DNA of 64,000 nucleotides from UBA1941 sp046329555 (GCA_046329555.1 JAXLUK010000005.1:124001-188000); one strand, 5' to 3'; counted from the first letter of the stretch, positions 8,689 through 17,777 are shown. A program made the numbers and translations. Notes: generated by a model not told the origin, from the letters alone.

Positions 8689-9400
8689 ACACCGCCTCCA
8701 GCACTTCATGCGATTTCAGCGCGCCGAAACCATCGATGTGCAATTGATAATATCGAAGCAAGGCGTTTAAGAGCTCGCGCCGCGCCGACTTGGGTATTGA
8801 TTGCTGCGCCACAGTAGTTTGCATCAACTGGTGTAAATACGCGCTTAACGATTGGTTCAGCACGCGGTTCGACATCGAGCCGGCCGCTACAAAAACGCCT
8901 TCCTGCAAATCGAAGCACGGGGTTTCCGGCTCGAAATTATCGTGCGGACCAAACCCCAGCAGATGCGCATATTGTAACAGGAATTGCAAATGGAAAAACG
9001 GGGCAACTGTTGCCGCTTCATCCAGCGCCACCAACTGATCATACACCAACTCGAACAACTCCTCATGCACATCGTGCTCTTTTAGCGTTTTCGACACCAC
9101 CTCAACCAGAAACAACGCCAGTCCTGATTTTACCGTATCGTAAGGAATGGTTTGAAAAGTAAATGCCCGGCGGAATTCGCGGATGCGCTGTAACGATTTA
9201 TTGTCGCGCTGCGTGACATCTAACTCCAGCAACGACAACGGCCGCATCATCACGGCCTTGCTGAGGGTGCGTTGCGACCGCACCCCATTCACCAGGTATG
9301 ACACCAGACCTGCCTTTTCCGTAAAAATGCGCGCAATCACACTCGTTTCCGAGTATTTGATGGATTGTAATACAATGCCGCGCGTTTTTAGTTCCACCAC
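8681..9400 (-). CDS. recO: DNA repair protein RecO
   Basis: 239 aa. The N-terminal OB-fold (TRGIVLQSIKYSETSVIARI, FTEKAGLVSYLVNGVR) is followed by the helical domain with LLQYAHLLGFGPH and the short C-terminal half. A four-Cys zinc site seen in some RecO proteins is not present, since only one Cys (ETPCFDL) remains at that position. RecO acts with RecF and RecR to load RecA on SSB-coated DNA; recR is encoded at 32376. Convergent with ppk2 (8-bp overlap) and 39 bp downstream of the LysR gene in the same direction. Confidence 0.92.
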   Translation of the reverse strand: MVELKTRGIVLQSIKYSETSVIARIFTEKAGLVSYLVNGVRSQRTLSKAVMMRPLSLLELDVTQRDNKSLQRIREFRRAFTFQTIPYDTVKSGLALFLVEVVSKTLKEHDVHEELFELVYDQLVALDEAATVAPFFHLQFLLQYAHLLGFGPHDNFEPETPCFDLQEGVFVAAGSMSNRVLNQSLSAYLHQLMQTTVAQQSIPKSARRELLNALLRYYQLHIDGFGALKSHEVLEAVFS

Positions 9401-9439
9401 GCAATATTAGAGGAAATCAGGCAGCAGGCCTTTCCTTTC

Positions 9440-10345
9440 CTACGCCTTAAAATGTTTCGCGATGATTTCCGCTTTGTGCTCGCGGATATTCTCCAGCAAC
9501 GCAGCCGCGGCCGGACTCAACTTCTTCCCCTTCATCCAAACCAGGCGCCACATGGTTTGCAGCGGCAGGCCGGGATAGGGCAGCACCTGTAAATCGCCGC
9601 TTTTGAGTTCGTTCTTCAAGCCAATCAACGGCATTATCGAATAGCCCAATCCGGCCATCACCGCCTGCTTCACCGCTTCATTTGACGTCAGCTCCATAGC
9701 CGGTATTACCGAAGGCGCCTGTTTTCTGAGAAAGCGTTCCATCACCATGCGCGTAGCCGACCCCTGCTCTCTGAAAATCCAGGGCAACTGCGCCAGTTGC
9801 TTTCGCTGCAGGGGTTTTCGCGCCCGTTCTTTTCTTCCTACCAACACCAAATGATTGGGCATTAGGTTCACCTGGTCTAAGGCCAGCTTTTCAGGCAATA
9901 CCGATACCAACGCAAAATCAGGCGTGTTTTGATGTAAAGCCTCTACTACCAATCCTTTGTTGGTAACATCCATAGCGATCTTCACCCGCGGATGACACTG
10001 CACAAAATCACTGAGAAAATAGGGCATTACATATTTTCCGGTCGACACTACCGCTATGGAAACGCGACCCGTTAATTCGCCTGCTTGCTGCAACACCTGC
10101 TCTTCTATGGCATCCGCTTCGCGCAGCATGGTAGCCGCATGACTGGCTATCTGCTGACCAAGAGCCGTTACATACACCTGCCGGCCCACCACTTCCAGCA
10201 AGGGTGCACCGCATTGTTCCTGCAGGTTTTTTAGCTGGATGGAAATAGCCGGTTGCGTAAGGTGCATGTCTTGCGCCGTTTTCGACATGCTGCGCGTAGC
10301 GCATACGCTTAGAAAAATGCGCAACTGATGTAAGGAAAGATGCAT
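9440..10345 (-). CDS. LysR-family transcriptional regulator
   Basis: 301 aa. The winged helix-turn-helix spans residues 1-60 (LHQLRIFLSVCATRSMSKTA, then LTQPAISIQLKNLQ), followed by the linker helix and a periplasmic-binding-protein-like effector domain (residues 90-300; GRVSIAVVSTGKYVMPYFLS). It is divergent from icd, with a 94-bp AT-rich gap between the starts (10346-10439). LysR proteins usually regulate the divergent neighbour, so icd is the likely target (inference). The gap contains ATATAAATTAACGTTTATAT, a near-palindrome that could be its operator. Confidence 0.9.
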   Translation of the reverse strand: MHLSLHQLRIFLSVCATRSMSKTAQDMHLTQPAISIQLKNLQEQCGAPLLEVVGRQVYVTALGQQIASHAATMLREADAIEEQVLQQAGELTGRVSIAVVSTGKYVMPYFLSDFVQCHPRVKIAMDVTNKGLVVEALHQNTPDFALVSVLPEKLALDQVNLMPNHLVLVGRKERARKPLQRKQLAQLPWIFREQGSATRMVMERFLRKQAPSVIPAMELTSNEAVKQAVMAGLGYSIMPLIGLKNELKSGDLQVLPYPGLPLQTMWRLVWMKGKKLSPAAAALLENIREHKAEIIAKHFKA

Positions 10346-10347
10346 AT

Positions 10348-10373
10348 CTCAATATAAATTAACGTTTATATTA
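10348..10373. promoter_or_regulatory. candidate LysR operator between lysR and icd
   Basis: The intergenic sequence contains ATATAAATTAACGTTTATAT, an almost perfect inverted repeat with an AAC/GTT centre directly next to the lysR start. LysR boxes are typically dyads of the T-N11-A type in divergent promoters. The position fits autoregulation plus control of icd, but this is only a pattern match. Confidence 0.4.
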
Positions 10374-10439
10374 TAGATTAAAATTATAAATTTTAATTTA
10401 TGATTAAAGAACCGCCTCTTTGCATCACAAAATCAAACT

Positions 10440-11876
10440 ATGCAAAAAATAACTGTAGCCAAGGGCGATGGAATTGGCCCGGAGATTATGGATGCCACGC
10501 TGAAGATTTTATTCGCAGCAGGCGCCAAAATTGAAGTGGAAGAGATTGAAGTAGGCGAGAAAGTATATCTGGCCGGAAACACCGCCGGTATTGCCAAAGA
10601 ATCATGGGATAGCATCCGCCGCAACAAAGTTTTCTTAAAAGCCCCAATCACTACCCCGCAGGGCGGTGGTTACAAAAGCCTGAACGTGACCACGCGCAAA
10701 TTTTTGGGCTTGTACGCCAACGTTAGGCCGTGTGTCAGCTTCGATCCGTTTATCAAAACCAAGCATCCGAATATGGACGTGGTCATTATCCGCGAGAACG
10801 AAGAAGATTTGTACGCTGGCATTGAGCACCAGCAAACCGACGAGGTAGTACAGTGCTTAAAGCTGATTAGCCGGCCGGGCTGCGAGAAAATTGTGCGCTA
10901 CGCCTTTGAATATGCCCGTCAGTACAATCGCAAAAAAGTGACCTGCTTCACGAAAGACAATATCATGAAGCAAACTGATGGCTTGTTCCATCAGGTGTTT
11001 GATGAAATCGCGAAGGAATATCCCGAAATTGAAAACGAACACTGGATCATTGACATTGGCGCCGCAAAACTGGCTGATACACCAGAAGCGTTTGATGTGG
11101 TGGTGATGCCGAACCTGTACGGCGATGTATTGTCGGACGTAGCTGCGCAAATTGCCGGCTCTGTTGGTCTGGCCGGCTCTGCCAACATCGGCGAAACCTG
11201 CGCCATGTTCGAAGCGATCCACGGTTCAGCACCGCGCCGCGCAGGCCAAAACATGGCTAACCCTTCCGGTTTATTGCAAGGTGCCATCATGATGCTGAGT
11301 CATATCGGACAAAGCGATGTGGCTGAAAAAATTCAAAATGCGTGGCTGAAAACAATTGAAGACGGCCTGCACACCTACGACATCTTCAAAGAAGGTGTGA
11401 GCAAGCAAAAGTTAGGCACTTCAGAATTTGCCGATGCGGTGATTGCGAACTTAGGACAACAGCCTAAAACGTTGAAGGCGGTGCATTATGGCGAAGCGAA
11501 GCCGATTCAACTACCAAAATACCAACGCAAGGAGAGCAAGAAAAAGGAGTTGGTTGGCGTAGATATTTTTGTTCAATGGAGTGGCTTGCGCGCCGACGAG
11601 TTGGCCGAAAAAGTGCAACAACTGAATGCCGATGGCGTGGCCTTGAGCATGATTACCAATCGCGGTATTAAAGTATGGCCAGAGGGATTTGAAGAAACCT
11701 TCTGCACCGACCACTGGCGCTGTCGTTTCAAGCCGGTGAACGGCCATCACATCAGCAAGCAGGAGATTATTCGGTTGCTGGCAAAGGCCGAGGAAATTCA
11801 TTTGGACACCGTAAAAACAGAGAACCTGTATGAGTTCGATGGAAAGCCCGGCTTCTCGCTCGGACAAGGACAATAA
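10440..11876 (+). CDS. icd: NADP-type isocitrate dehydrogenase, long (Thermus/Rickettsia-like) form
   Basis: 478 aa, starting MQKITVAKGDGIGPEIMDAT. Substrate-binding residues lie in ITTPQGGGYKSLNVTTRKFL with the RPCVSFD segment. The metal-binding and catalytic parts are RENEEDLYAGIEH, TCFTKDNIMKQTDG and the Asp-containing NLYGDVLSDVAAQIAG; the cofactor loop is EAIHGSAPRRAGQNMANPSG. About 130 extra C-terminal residues (from KKELVGVDIFVQWSG) match the extended isocitrate dehydrogenases rather than the 416-residue E. coli type. The enzyme decarboxylates isocitrate to 2-oxoglutarate in the TCA cycle. The coenzyme call is inference. Confidence 0.92.
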   Translation: MQKITVAKGDGIGPEIMDATLKILFAAGAKIEVEEIEVGEKVYLAGNTAGIAKESWDSIRRNKVFLKAPITTPQGGGYKSLNVTTRKFLGLYANVRPCVSFDPFIKTKHPNMDVVIIRENEEDLYAGIEHQQTDEVVQCLKLISRPGCEKIVRYAFEYARQYNRKKVTCFTKDNIMKQTDGLFHQVFDEIAKEYPEIENEHWIIDIGAAKLADTPEAFDVVVMPNLYGDVLSDVAAQIAGSVGLAGSANIGETCAMFEAIHGSAPRRAGQNMANPSGLLQGAIMMLSHIGQSDVAEKIQNAWLKTIEDGLHTYDIFKEGVSKQKLGTSEFADAVIANLGQQPKTLKAVHYGEAKPIQLPKYQRKESKKKELVGVDIFVQWSGLRADELAEKVQQLNADGVALSMITNRGIKVWPEGFEETFCTDHWRCRFKPVNGHHISKQEIIRLLAKAEEIHLDTVKTENLYEFDGKPGFSLGQGQ

Positions 11877-12150
11877 CGAACTGCAACTGCCGGCAAAATT
11901 CCCCTTGATTAAAGGGGAATTTTTGCCCTCGGAAGCGCGTGATTTACTGGTGAACCTGATTAACTCAAAAATTCAGTTTCATCAAATGCGTTCTTTTAGT
12001 CACCGCGAGCGATTCGGCGAAGTAGACCATGCTTCTGAACAACGCATTGAGCAGCTCACACAGCAACGCCGCAATCTGCAACAAATGCTGGAGCACGCGC
12101 AAGGCGTGTTATCGATTCGCGCTGAAATTGTGATGGAGAAAACGATTTAG
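11830..12150 (+). CDS. hypothetical 106-aa helical protein overlapping icd
   Basis: Begins inside the icd 3' end (47-bp overlap; an alternative ATG lies at 11839). The sequence has ARDLLVNLINSKIQFHQMRS, a basic HRERFGEVDH stretch and a Gln/Arg-rich helix (RIEQLTQQRRNLQQML) typical of a short coiled coil. No signal peptide. I do not recognise the family. The position directly after icd suggests co-expression only. Confidence 0.55.
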   Translation: MSSMESPASRSDKDNNELQLPAKFPLIKGEFLPSEARDLLVNLINSKIQFHQMRSFSHRERFGEVDHASEQRIEQLTQQRRNLQQMLEHAQGVLSIRAEIVMEKTI

Positions 12151-12156
12151 TATCAT

Positions 12157-12525
12157 TTACTTCTTAAAAGTGAAGTAAACCGCCAGCACCAGAAATCCAA
12201 AGCCAATGAGATGGTTGGTGCGCAGCGGTTGTTGCTTAAAGAATACCACGGTAAATAGCACAAAAACGCTAAGCGTAATTACTTCCTGAATAACTTTTAA
12301 TTGCCACAAGGTAAATGGTCCGCCATTTTCAATAAATCCGATTTTATTGGCTGGCACTTGCGCACAATATTCAAAAAAGGCAATAGCCCAGCTGATGACT
12401 ATTACCGCAAACAATCCTAACTGGCTAAACGCCGGATATTCTTTAAATTTCAGATGGCCATACCAGGCCATGGTCATAAAAATATTCGAGGTAATCAACA
12501 GAAGAATGGTGTAAATGCCGCGCAT
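12157..12525 (-). CDS. DMT-superfamily small membrane protein (DUF486)
   Basis: 122 aa with four hydrophobic helices (about residues 3-22, 36-54, 74-96, 101-119) and the conserved WAIAFFEYCAQVPANKIGF segment typical of DUF486, a short relative of drug/metabolite transporters. Probably works as an oligomer in the inner membrane; the substrate is unknown. Convergent with the 106-aa gene and the last gene inside the inverted-repeat bracket. Confidence 0.85.
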   Translation of the reverse strand: MRGIYTILLLITSNIFMTMAWYGHLKFKEYPAFSQLGLFAVIVISWAIAFFEYCAQVPANKIGFIENGGPFTLWQLKVIQEVITLSVFVLFTVVFFKQQPLRTNHLIGFGFLVLAVYFTFKK

Positions 12526-12694
12526 GATTCAAAGATGCAAAATTAGCGTACCATCGTCATCTTATTGTCCTGCAAGCATCGCTATAACTGAATAGTTATT
12601 TTTTGGGCGGCCGCCGCGCCGCCTGCGTACCGGGTGTTTGAGTTGAGGCGGGTGTACGCAGGCGGGTGCGGCGCCAGGTGCTCCACTCCCAAGG

Positions 12695-12798
12695 TTTTTT
12701 GGGGCGGCGAGCTAGACTTACGATATTTCAAACCGTATTTACCCCATGAAGGGCTATTTACTACAATATCGTAAGTCTTACACCGCCGCCCCAAAAAA
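12695..12798. repeat. nested hairpin with GACTTACGATATT arms (copy B)
   Basis: Outer arms TTTTTTGGGGCGGCG (12695-12709) and CGCCGCCCCAAAAAA (12784-12798) are exact complements. Inner arms are GACTTACGATATT (12715-12727) and AATATCGTAAGTC (12765-12777). The loop is the reverse complement of that in copy A. Confidence 0.75.
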
Positions 12799-12939
12799 CG
12801 CTTTCCGTTTCGCCCCTTGCCGCGATTTAAGGGCCACTGCGCCACAAGATAGGGCAAATGGTAGGTGGTAAATTGAAAACTGCTGCGCTTGGGTATGCAT
12901 TTCAGATTTACCGATGCGCCGAAACCCTCGCCACGGCTT

Positions 12940-13440
12940 GTTTACCGTACTATTGCGATTTTACGATAGATGCTGAAACCCGCGTCATTGCTGGGTTACC
13001 GTACTATTGCGATTCTACGATTTGGCCAAAACCCGCATGAATGCTTATCGTAATATTACGATTTGGGGGTGGCATTGGCTGGAACCCGCACCATTGCTTA
13101 TCGTATTATTGCGATTTTACGATTTGCTGAATCTCGGTGCTACAGGGATGCGACCCCTATGGGGTCGGTATCGAAAGGCGTATCTGTATTTAATGATTTG
13201 CGGTAAAGGACAATCTGGCCTGAAGCCCTCGTCACGGCACGTTTACCGTACTATTGCGATTTTACGATTTAGGCTGAAACCCGCGTCATTGCTGGGTTAC
13301 CGTACTATTGCGATTCTACGATTTGGCCGAAACCCGCATGAATGCTTGTCGTAATATTACGATTTGGGGGTGGCATCGGCTGGAACCCGCGCCATTGCTT
13401 GCTTGCCGTACTATTGCGATTTTACGATTTAAGGCGCTGG
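12940..13440. repeat. tandem array of about 8 short units in copy B
   Basis: Units CGTACTATTGCGATTTTACG (or with ATTCTACG) occur at about 12947, 13000, 13101, 13247, 13300 and 13409. The palindromic CGTAATATTACG lies at about 13049 and 13351. Spacing is 45-150 bp, and spacers repeat with a higher-order period of about 300 bp, including the GGTCGCATCCCTGTAGCACC-type block in reverse orientation. Confidence 0.8.
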
Positions 13441-13524
13441 ATGGTCATGATTGTTTTGGTTGTGGCCCCGAAGTATTTGCGCTGAGCGGCAGCGATTGCA
13501 ACGAAAAGCCCGCAGCGCCGGCCT

Positions 13525-13561
13525 GAGGACATCGTAAGTCTTTAAGACTTACGATGTCTTC
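13525..13561. repeat. 37-bp palindrome in repeat copy B
   Basis: Same palindrome as at 6785-6821, with one arm change (GAGGAC for GAAGAC), so 17 of 18 arm positions pair. Conservation of the stem in two divergent copies hints that the structure matters. Confidence 0.75.
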
Positions 13562-13705
13562 AAAGGGAGCCGTCAAGAGAGATGCCGTTGCGGCCGGCGT
13601 GAGGACTTGAAGTGAAAAGCGCGGTGCGGTAGCAGGCGGCCGCTGCAACTGATGCGCCTGCTGCCGCAGCCGCCAAAATCATCGGTAGTTGTAAATAAAC
13701 TTAGA

Positions 13706-15055
13706 TCAATCAAACTTGCGCTTCTGGAACCAAAGGTTGCTCAGCGTAAATCCGAAAAATACGCGATAGTAGTTTTCAGACAATAAGGTTTTGTCGCCTG
13801 TGTTGTGCGAGCCGATATCGGCGCTGATGTGAATGCGGGCCGCCTCGCGGAAGATAGCGCTGATGCGCACGGGCAAACTAATGCCTAAAGTACCGCCGTA
13901 TTCTTTCAGTGTTTTTCCGGCGTAAACAATATTGGTATTGCCGTAGTAAGCACCGCCCTTGTATTGCACGCGCGCCAAAAAGTTTTTCGATTCCACATTA
14001 GGCACAATACCTAAGCCCAGCGATGCGCGCCAGCTATCGGCCAGTTTATCGGGATTGATTGGAGAGGAGAACTTACTCCATCCGGCATAGGTAAAATCAA
14101 ATCCGGCAATCCACCACGCTTCATTGCCCACGGTGAAACCCAATCCAAAGTTATAAGGCATCACAATTTTTCCTTGCACATTGGCGTAACTCAGCGGCGT
14201 ATCGATGATAATATCCGTTCCAGCCGAATTGGAGTAGTAGTAGCGTTCCCAGTTGTTGCTCAGTTTGGCGTTAAACTTAAGTCCGCCTGCGCCATACGCA
14301 CCGGCGGTAAAATTGATATCGCTGTTGAGGGCGTTATCTGATGTTTTCTTCTTCAACCGTGTTTTGTATTGCACGCCAACGCTATAATTAAAACCGCCCA
14401 CGCGCGCTTGCGCGCTGTTGCGTGAATTCAGCGCCAGCAGGGAATCGGTAAACGCAAATCCGCGGTAGTAATCTAATCTGCCAAAAACATAACCTACGTT
14501 GATGCCAAACGAAAATCCTTTTACTTTAAATCCGGTGCCGATGTACACTTGCGACAGGCTGCCGCTGCCACGGTACACCTTGAAGGTATCGATATTGCTT
14601 TGCGTAAAGTTGTAATTCAGATTGGTGTAAGGTAACAAACCAATACTCATGCCCCAGCGGCCACGCCATAGTGGAAAGCCGAGCGCCAAATGGCTCATAG
14701 CGCCATTGAAGCCATTGTAAAGCGAATCCTTGGTGCGGATGGTAGCAGCATGGAGGCCGGCGCCTACTTCGAAAGAGGTAAGCGTTAACTCGCTATACGA
14801 AGCGGGATTGGTGGGGTTGAGGTACATGTGGCTACTGTACCCGGCGCCTATTTCTCCCAGGGCGCGGTTGCTGCTAAACGCATTGTTGTGCAGATAGCCT
14901 AACCCAAACCGCGAAAACGGCGAGCTAGATTGCGCCTGTGCTGGTTGCACACAAGCCAGCAGGATAAAGCAAAACACCACTGCAGTACGGCAGGCGGTAT
15001 TCATGAATCGCGCGGGCGACAAAAAAATACGATGCGAAAAACGGTTACGACTCAT
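13706..15055 (-). CDS. outer-membrane beta-barrel protein (FadL/PorV-like)
   Basis: 449 aa from the ATG at 15055, which overlaps coaX by 11 bp; an internal ATG at 15004 gives a more typical signal peptide (MNTACRTAVVFCFILLA, ending AQAQ). The mature start SSSPFSRFGLGYLHNNAFSS and the NPTNPASYSEL segment are typical of Bacteroidota barrels related to the FadL/PorV group, which carry NPA near the N-terminus. Many alternating aromatic strands follow, and the C-terminus ends in a barrel strand (YRVFFGFTLSNLWF). Probably co-transcribed with coaX. The substrate is unknown. Confidence 0.65.
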   Translation of the reverse strand: MSRNRFSHRIFLSPARFMNTACRTAVVFCFILLACVQPAQAQSSSPFSRFGLGYLHNNAFSSNRALGEIGAGYSSHMYLNPTNPASYSELTLTSFEVGAGLHAATIRTKDSLYNGFNGAMSHLALGFPLWRGRWGMSIGLLPYTNLNYNFTQSNIDTFKVYRGSGSLSQVYIGTGFKVKGFSFGINVGYVFGRLDYYRGFAFTDSLLALNSRNSAQARVGGFNYSVGVQYKTRLKKKTSDNALNSDINFTAGAYGAGGLKFNAKLSNNWERYYYSNSAGTDIIIDTPLSYANVQGKIVMPYNFGLGFTVGNEAWWIAGFDFTYAGWSKFSSPINPDKLADSWRASLGLGIVPNVESKNFLARVQYKGGAYYGNTNIVYAGKTLKEYGGTLGISLPVRISAIFREAARIHISADIGSHNTGDKTLLSENYYRVFFGFTLSNLWFQKRKFD

Positions 15056-15752
15056 GATTGATAATTGCGTTCAGCCCTTCCAGGGCCAGCGCAGGGCGGG
15101 CAAATATGCTATTTTTCAGATGGGGCAGCAACATTGGCATATCGCCACCGGTCATAATAATCCTTAATTGAGGATAAAGCTGCTGATAGCGCTCACAGAA
15201 TCCATTTATTTCCAGTGCAGCGCCCAGTTGTGCGCCGGTTTGTAAAGAAGCTTCTGTGGTGGTGCCGGTAAGTTGCGGTGAGGTGGCCATGGGCGCCTGC
15301 GGCAACCGGTTGGTGAAGGTATGCATGGCGCGCAGGCGCATGGGTACGCCAGGCGAAATGGCGCCGCCGGCAAATGTTCCTGAGGCATCCAGAAAGTTAT
15401 AGGTGATACAGGTGCCACAGGAAATCACCAGGCAGGGTTGCGCCGGAAACAGCGCCTGCGCTCCGGCCACCACCGCCAAGCGGTCGGCACCCAGGGTATC
15501 GGGCGTTTCGTAGGAAAGGTGAAATGGCAGGGGCGTTTTTGCCGTTAACCGATTGGCCGGCAAGCCGTGTTTTTCCAGCAGCTGTTGAAGCCCGGCTTCT
15601 GCTGCAACCGCGCAGTACAACACCCGTAGCAGCCGGTGCTGCTGCAGCGCTTTTTCCAGCGCTTCCAGTCCAAACCCTTCTGCTATACATTCCTGCTGTT
15701 GAAAGAAGGCATATTTGAGTCGGGTATTACCGATATCTATACACAAATTCAC
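15045..15752 (-). CDS. coaX: type III pantothenate kinase
   Basis: 235 aa. An ASKHA-type phosphate loop DIGNTRLKYAFF (residues 5-16), the family motif DTLGADRLA with the catalytic Asp, and CGTCITYNFLDASGTFAGGA with the second phosphate motif are all present. It phosphorylates pantothenate as the first step of coenzyme A synthesis. Length is normal. A TACCTTGC box about 30 bp upstream is a possible promoter. It is followed by the barrel protein gene with an ATGA-type overlap. Confidence 0.92.
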   Translation of the reverse strand: MNLCIDIGNTRLKYAFFQQQECIAEGFGLEALEKALQQHRLLRVLYCAVAAEAGLQQLLEKHGLPANRLTAKTPLPFHLSYETPDTLGADRLAVVAGAQALFPAQPCLVISCGTCITYNFLDASGTFAGGAISPGVPMRLRAMHTFTNRLPQAPMATSPQLTGTTTEASLQTGAQLGAALEINGFCERYQQLYPQLRIIMTGGDMPMLLPHLKNSIFARPALALEGLNAIINHES

Positions 15753-15810
15753 CGTTGCAAGGTAGGAAAAAGAACCGGGCGCAGCCGGTCACCGGCGTTC
15801 CAACAGGGCA

Positions 15811-15841
15811 AAAAAAATCCCGCCTGAAAACTCAGGCGGGA
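15811..15841 (-). terminator. rho-independent terminator of rpsA
   Basis: Perfect 10-bp stem TCCCGCCTGA / TCAGGCGGGA with a 4-base loop (15818-15841), followed on the minus strand by a run of seven T. It lies 24 bp beyond the rpsA stop. Confidence 0.9.
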
Positions 15842-15864
15842 TGCTTTATAGCTGCGGGGATTGA

Positions 15865-17706
15865 TTATGCCTCGCCGTTCTTTTCTTCTGAAGCTTTCTT
15901 GCTTTCCGCTTCCATGCGGTTTTTCAGATCGCTCAGTGCAGAAAGATCACCCAGGGTAGTTTTCTCGATACCTTTTTGAATGTCTTTCACTTTCTTAGTT
16001 GCTTTTTCAGCTTCTGCGCGTTTTTCCTGGCGTTCGCCTTCAACCGCTTCACGCTTCACCTCTTCCCAAATGCGCGCGTGGCTCAACATGATTTTCTTGT
16101 CGTTGCGATTGAAGTCAATCACGCGGAACTGCGCTTTCTCATCAGTGGCCAGGAAGCCACCGGCTTCTTTAGCACTATGCTTCTTGCCGCAGTAGCCTTC
16201 CAGTCCGTATGGCAGTAATACCACGCAGCCTTTTTCGTCGGCGTGAACTACAGTTCCTTCGTGCTGGCTGCCAATTGGGAATACATTTTCAAAAGTATCC
16301 CATGGATCTTCCTCGATCTGCTTGTGGCCTAAGCTCAGCTTGCGGTTATCGGTATCAATATCCAGCACTACTACATCCAACTCGTTACCTACTTTGGTGA
16401 ATTCACTTGGATGGTTGAAGCGCTTGGTCCATGATAAATCGCTGACGTGTACCATGCCGCCGATTCCGTCGCCCAGCTCAACAAATACGCCATAAGGAGT
16501 CAGGTTCTTTACCAATCCTTTCAGGCGGGTGCCTACCGGGAATTTCTCGGCAATTTTAGTCCAAGGATCTTCTGTCAGACGCTTAATAGACAGCGACATT
16601 TTGCGCTCTTCGCGGTCCAGGGTCATTACCACAGCTTCGTGGATTTCGCCCATTTTGAAGAAATCGCGTGAGTTCATCGGTGCGCTTGACCATGAAATTT
16701 CTGATACGTGTACCAGTCCTTCCACACCCGGTGTAATTTCCAGGAATGCACCGTAATCTTCGATGTTCACCACTTTGCCTTTCACTTTTGAACCGATTTC
16801 GATTTCTGAAGTGAGGGTATCCCATGGGTGAGGCATCAACTGCTTCAGACCTAAAGAAATACGCTTCTTGGTGTCGTCGTAATCCAATACCACTACGTTC
16901 AGTTTCTGGTTCAGTTCCAGTACATCTTTCGGATGTACGATACGTCCCCATGAAATGTCGGTGATGTACAACAAGCCATCTACGCCGCCCAGATCGATGA
17001 ACGCTCCGAAATCGGTGATATTCTTGATGGTTCCTTCCAACACCTGACCTTTTTCCAGTTTGCCGATAATGGCTTCGCGTTGAATTTCAATATCAGATTC
17101 AATCAGCGCTTTGTGAGACACTACGGCATTCTTGATTGATTCATTGATCTTCACCACTTTCAATTCCATGGTTTTACCCACGTACACATCGTAGTCGGTG
17201 ATTGGCTTCACATCAATTTGTGAGCCTGGCAGGAAGGTTTCTAATCCAAATACATTGGCGATGAGACCACCCTTGGTTTTAGACGTAATTTTACCCATTA
17301 CTACTACGCCTGAATCGGCAGCAGCAACAATGTTTTCCCAAGCCTTCAACAACTTGGCATTTTTGCGGCTCAGGATCAGATGACCTTTGCGGTCTTCTTT
17401 AGAAACTACGTAAACGTCGAAAACGTCGCCTACTTTAATTTCTTCCTGGTCGCCACGGAATTCTGAAATGGGCACCAGGCCGTCAGATTTGAAGCCAATA
17501 TTGAAAACCACATCCGTATCGGTGATAGCTACCACCTGACCTTTTACGATTTCATTGTCTTCCAGTGTTTTTAACGTGCCGCTGTAGAGGTGCTCATACT
17601 TTTTGCGGTCGTCTTCAGTGTAATGCGCTACGTTCCGTTTGTCTACCGACCAATCGAAATCGTCGTGCGCGGTGGTTGGGGTTACTGCAGCGGTTGAATC
17701 GCTCAT
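15865..17706 (-). CDS. rpsA: 30S ribosomal protein S1
   Basis: 613 aa from the ATG at 17706 (MSDSTAAVTPTTAHDDFDWS); the frame is open to 17745 without a better start. Consecutive S1 RNA-binding OB domains are visible, each with the GxVxxIxDYGAFVEL-type signature: KGQVLEGTIKNITDFGAFID, KVKGKVVNIEDYGAFLEI, RLKGLVKNLTPYGVFVEL and a C-terminal degenerate one. The protein helps mRNA bind the 30S subunit and unwinds structure. It ends in a charged Lys/Glu tail. A strong terminator follows, and a -7-like box lies about 75 bp upstream. Confidence 0.95.
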   Translation of the reverse strand: MSDSTAAVTPTTAHDDFDWSVDKRNVAHYTEDDRKKYEHLYSGTLKTLEDNEIVKGQVVAITDTDVVFNIGFKSDGLVPISEFRGDQEEIKVGDVFDVYVVSKEDRKGHLILSRKNAKLLKAWENIVAAADSGVVVMGKITSKTKGGLIANVFGLETFLPGSQIDVKPITDYDVYVGKTMELKVVKINESIKNAVVSHKALIESDIEIQREAIIGKLEKGQVLEGTIKNITDFGAFIDLGGVDGLLYITDISWGRIVHPKDVLELNQKLNVVVLDYDDTKKRISLGLKQLMPHPWDTLTSEIEIGSKVKGKVVNIEDYGAFLEITPGVEGLVHVSEISWSSAPMNSRDFFKMGEIHEAVVMTLDREERKMSLSIKRLTEDPWTKIAEKFPVGTRLKGLVKNLTPYGVFVELGDGIGGMVHVSDLSWTKRFNHPSEFTKVGNELDVVVLDIDTDNRKLSLGHKQIEEDPWDTFENVFPIGSQHEGTVVHADEKGCVVLLPYGLEGYCGKKHSAKEAGGFLATDEKAQFRVIDFNRNDKKIMLSHARIWEEVKREAVEGERQEKRAEAEKATKKVKDIQKGIEKTTLGDLSALSDLKNRMEAESKKASEEKNGEA

Positions 17707-17777
17707 GTGTGAAACTCCGTTATTGTTTATTCCCGTCCGGAACACGGGTTTTGTTAATGAATTGGTTTAAGGGGGTG

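Larger units (their letters stand above)
12606..13683. repeat. long inverted repeat, copy B (about 1.1 kb)
   Basis: Reverse-complement partner of 6664-7880, carrying the same modules in mirror order: GGCGGCCGCC end, nested hairpin, eight tandem units, palindrome and the TGCCGCAGCCGCC end. Scattered substitutions and fewer array units than copy A show that it is not a perfect recent duplicate, or that the array has changed since. It fills the gap between the DUF486 gene and the outer-membrane protein at 13706. Confidence 0.85.

Noticed and set aside
13007..13354. 115-codon frame over the tandem array of copy B
   Set aside because: Its repeated peptide pattern simply mirrors the tandem units, and equal frames occur in copy A with stops and shifts.
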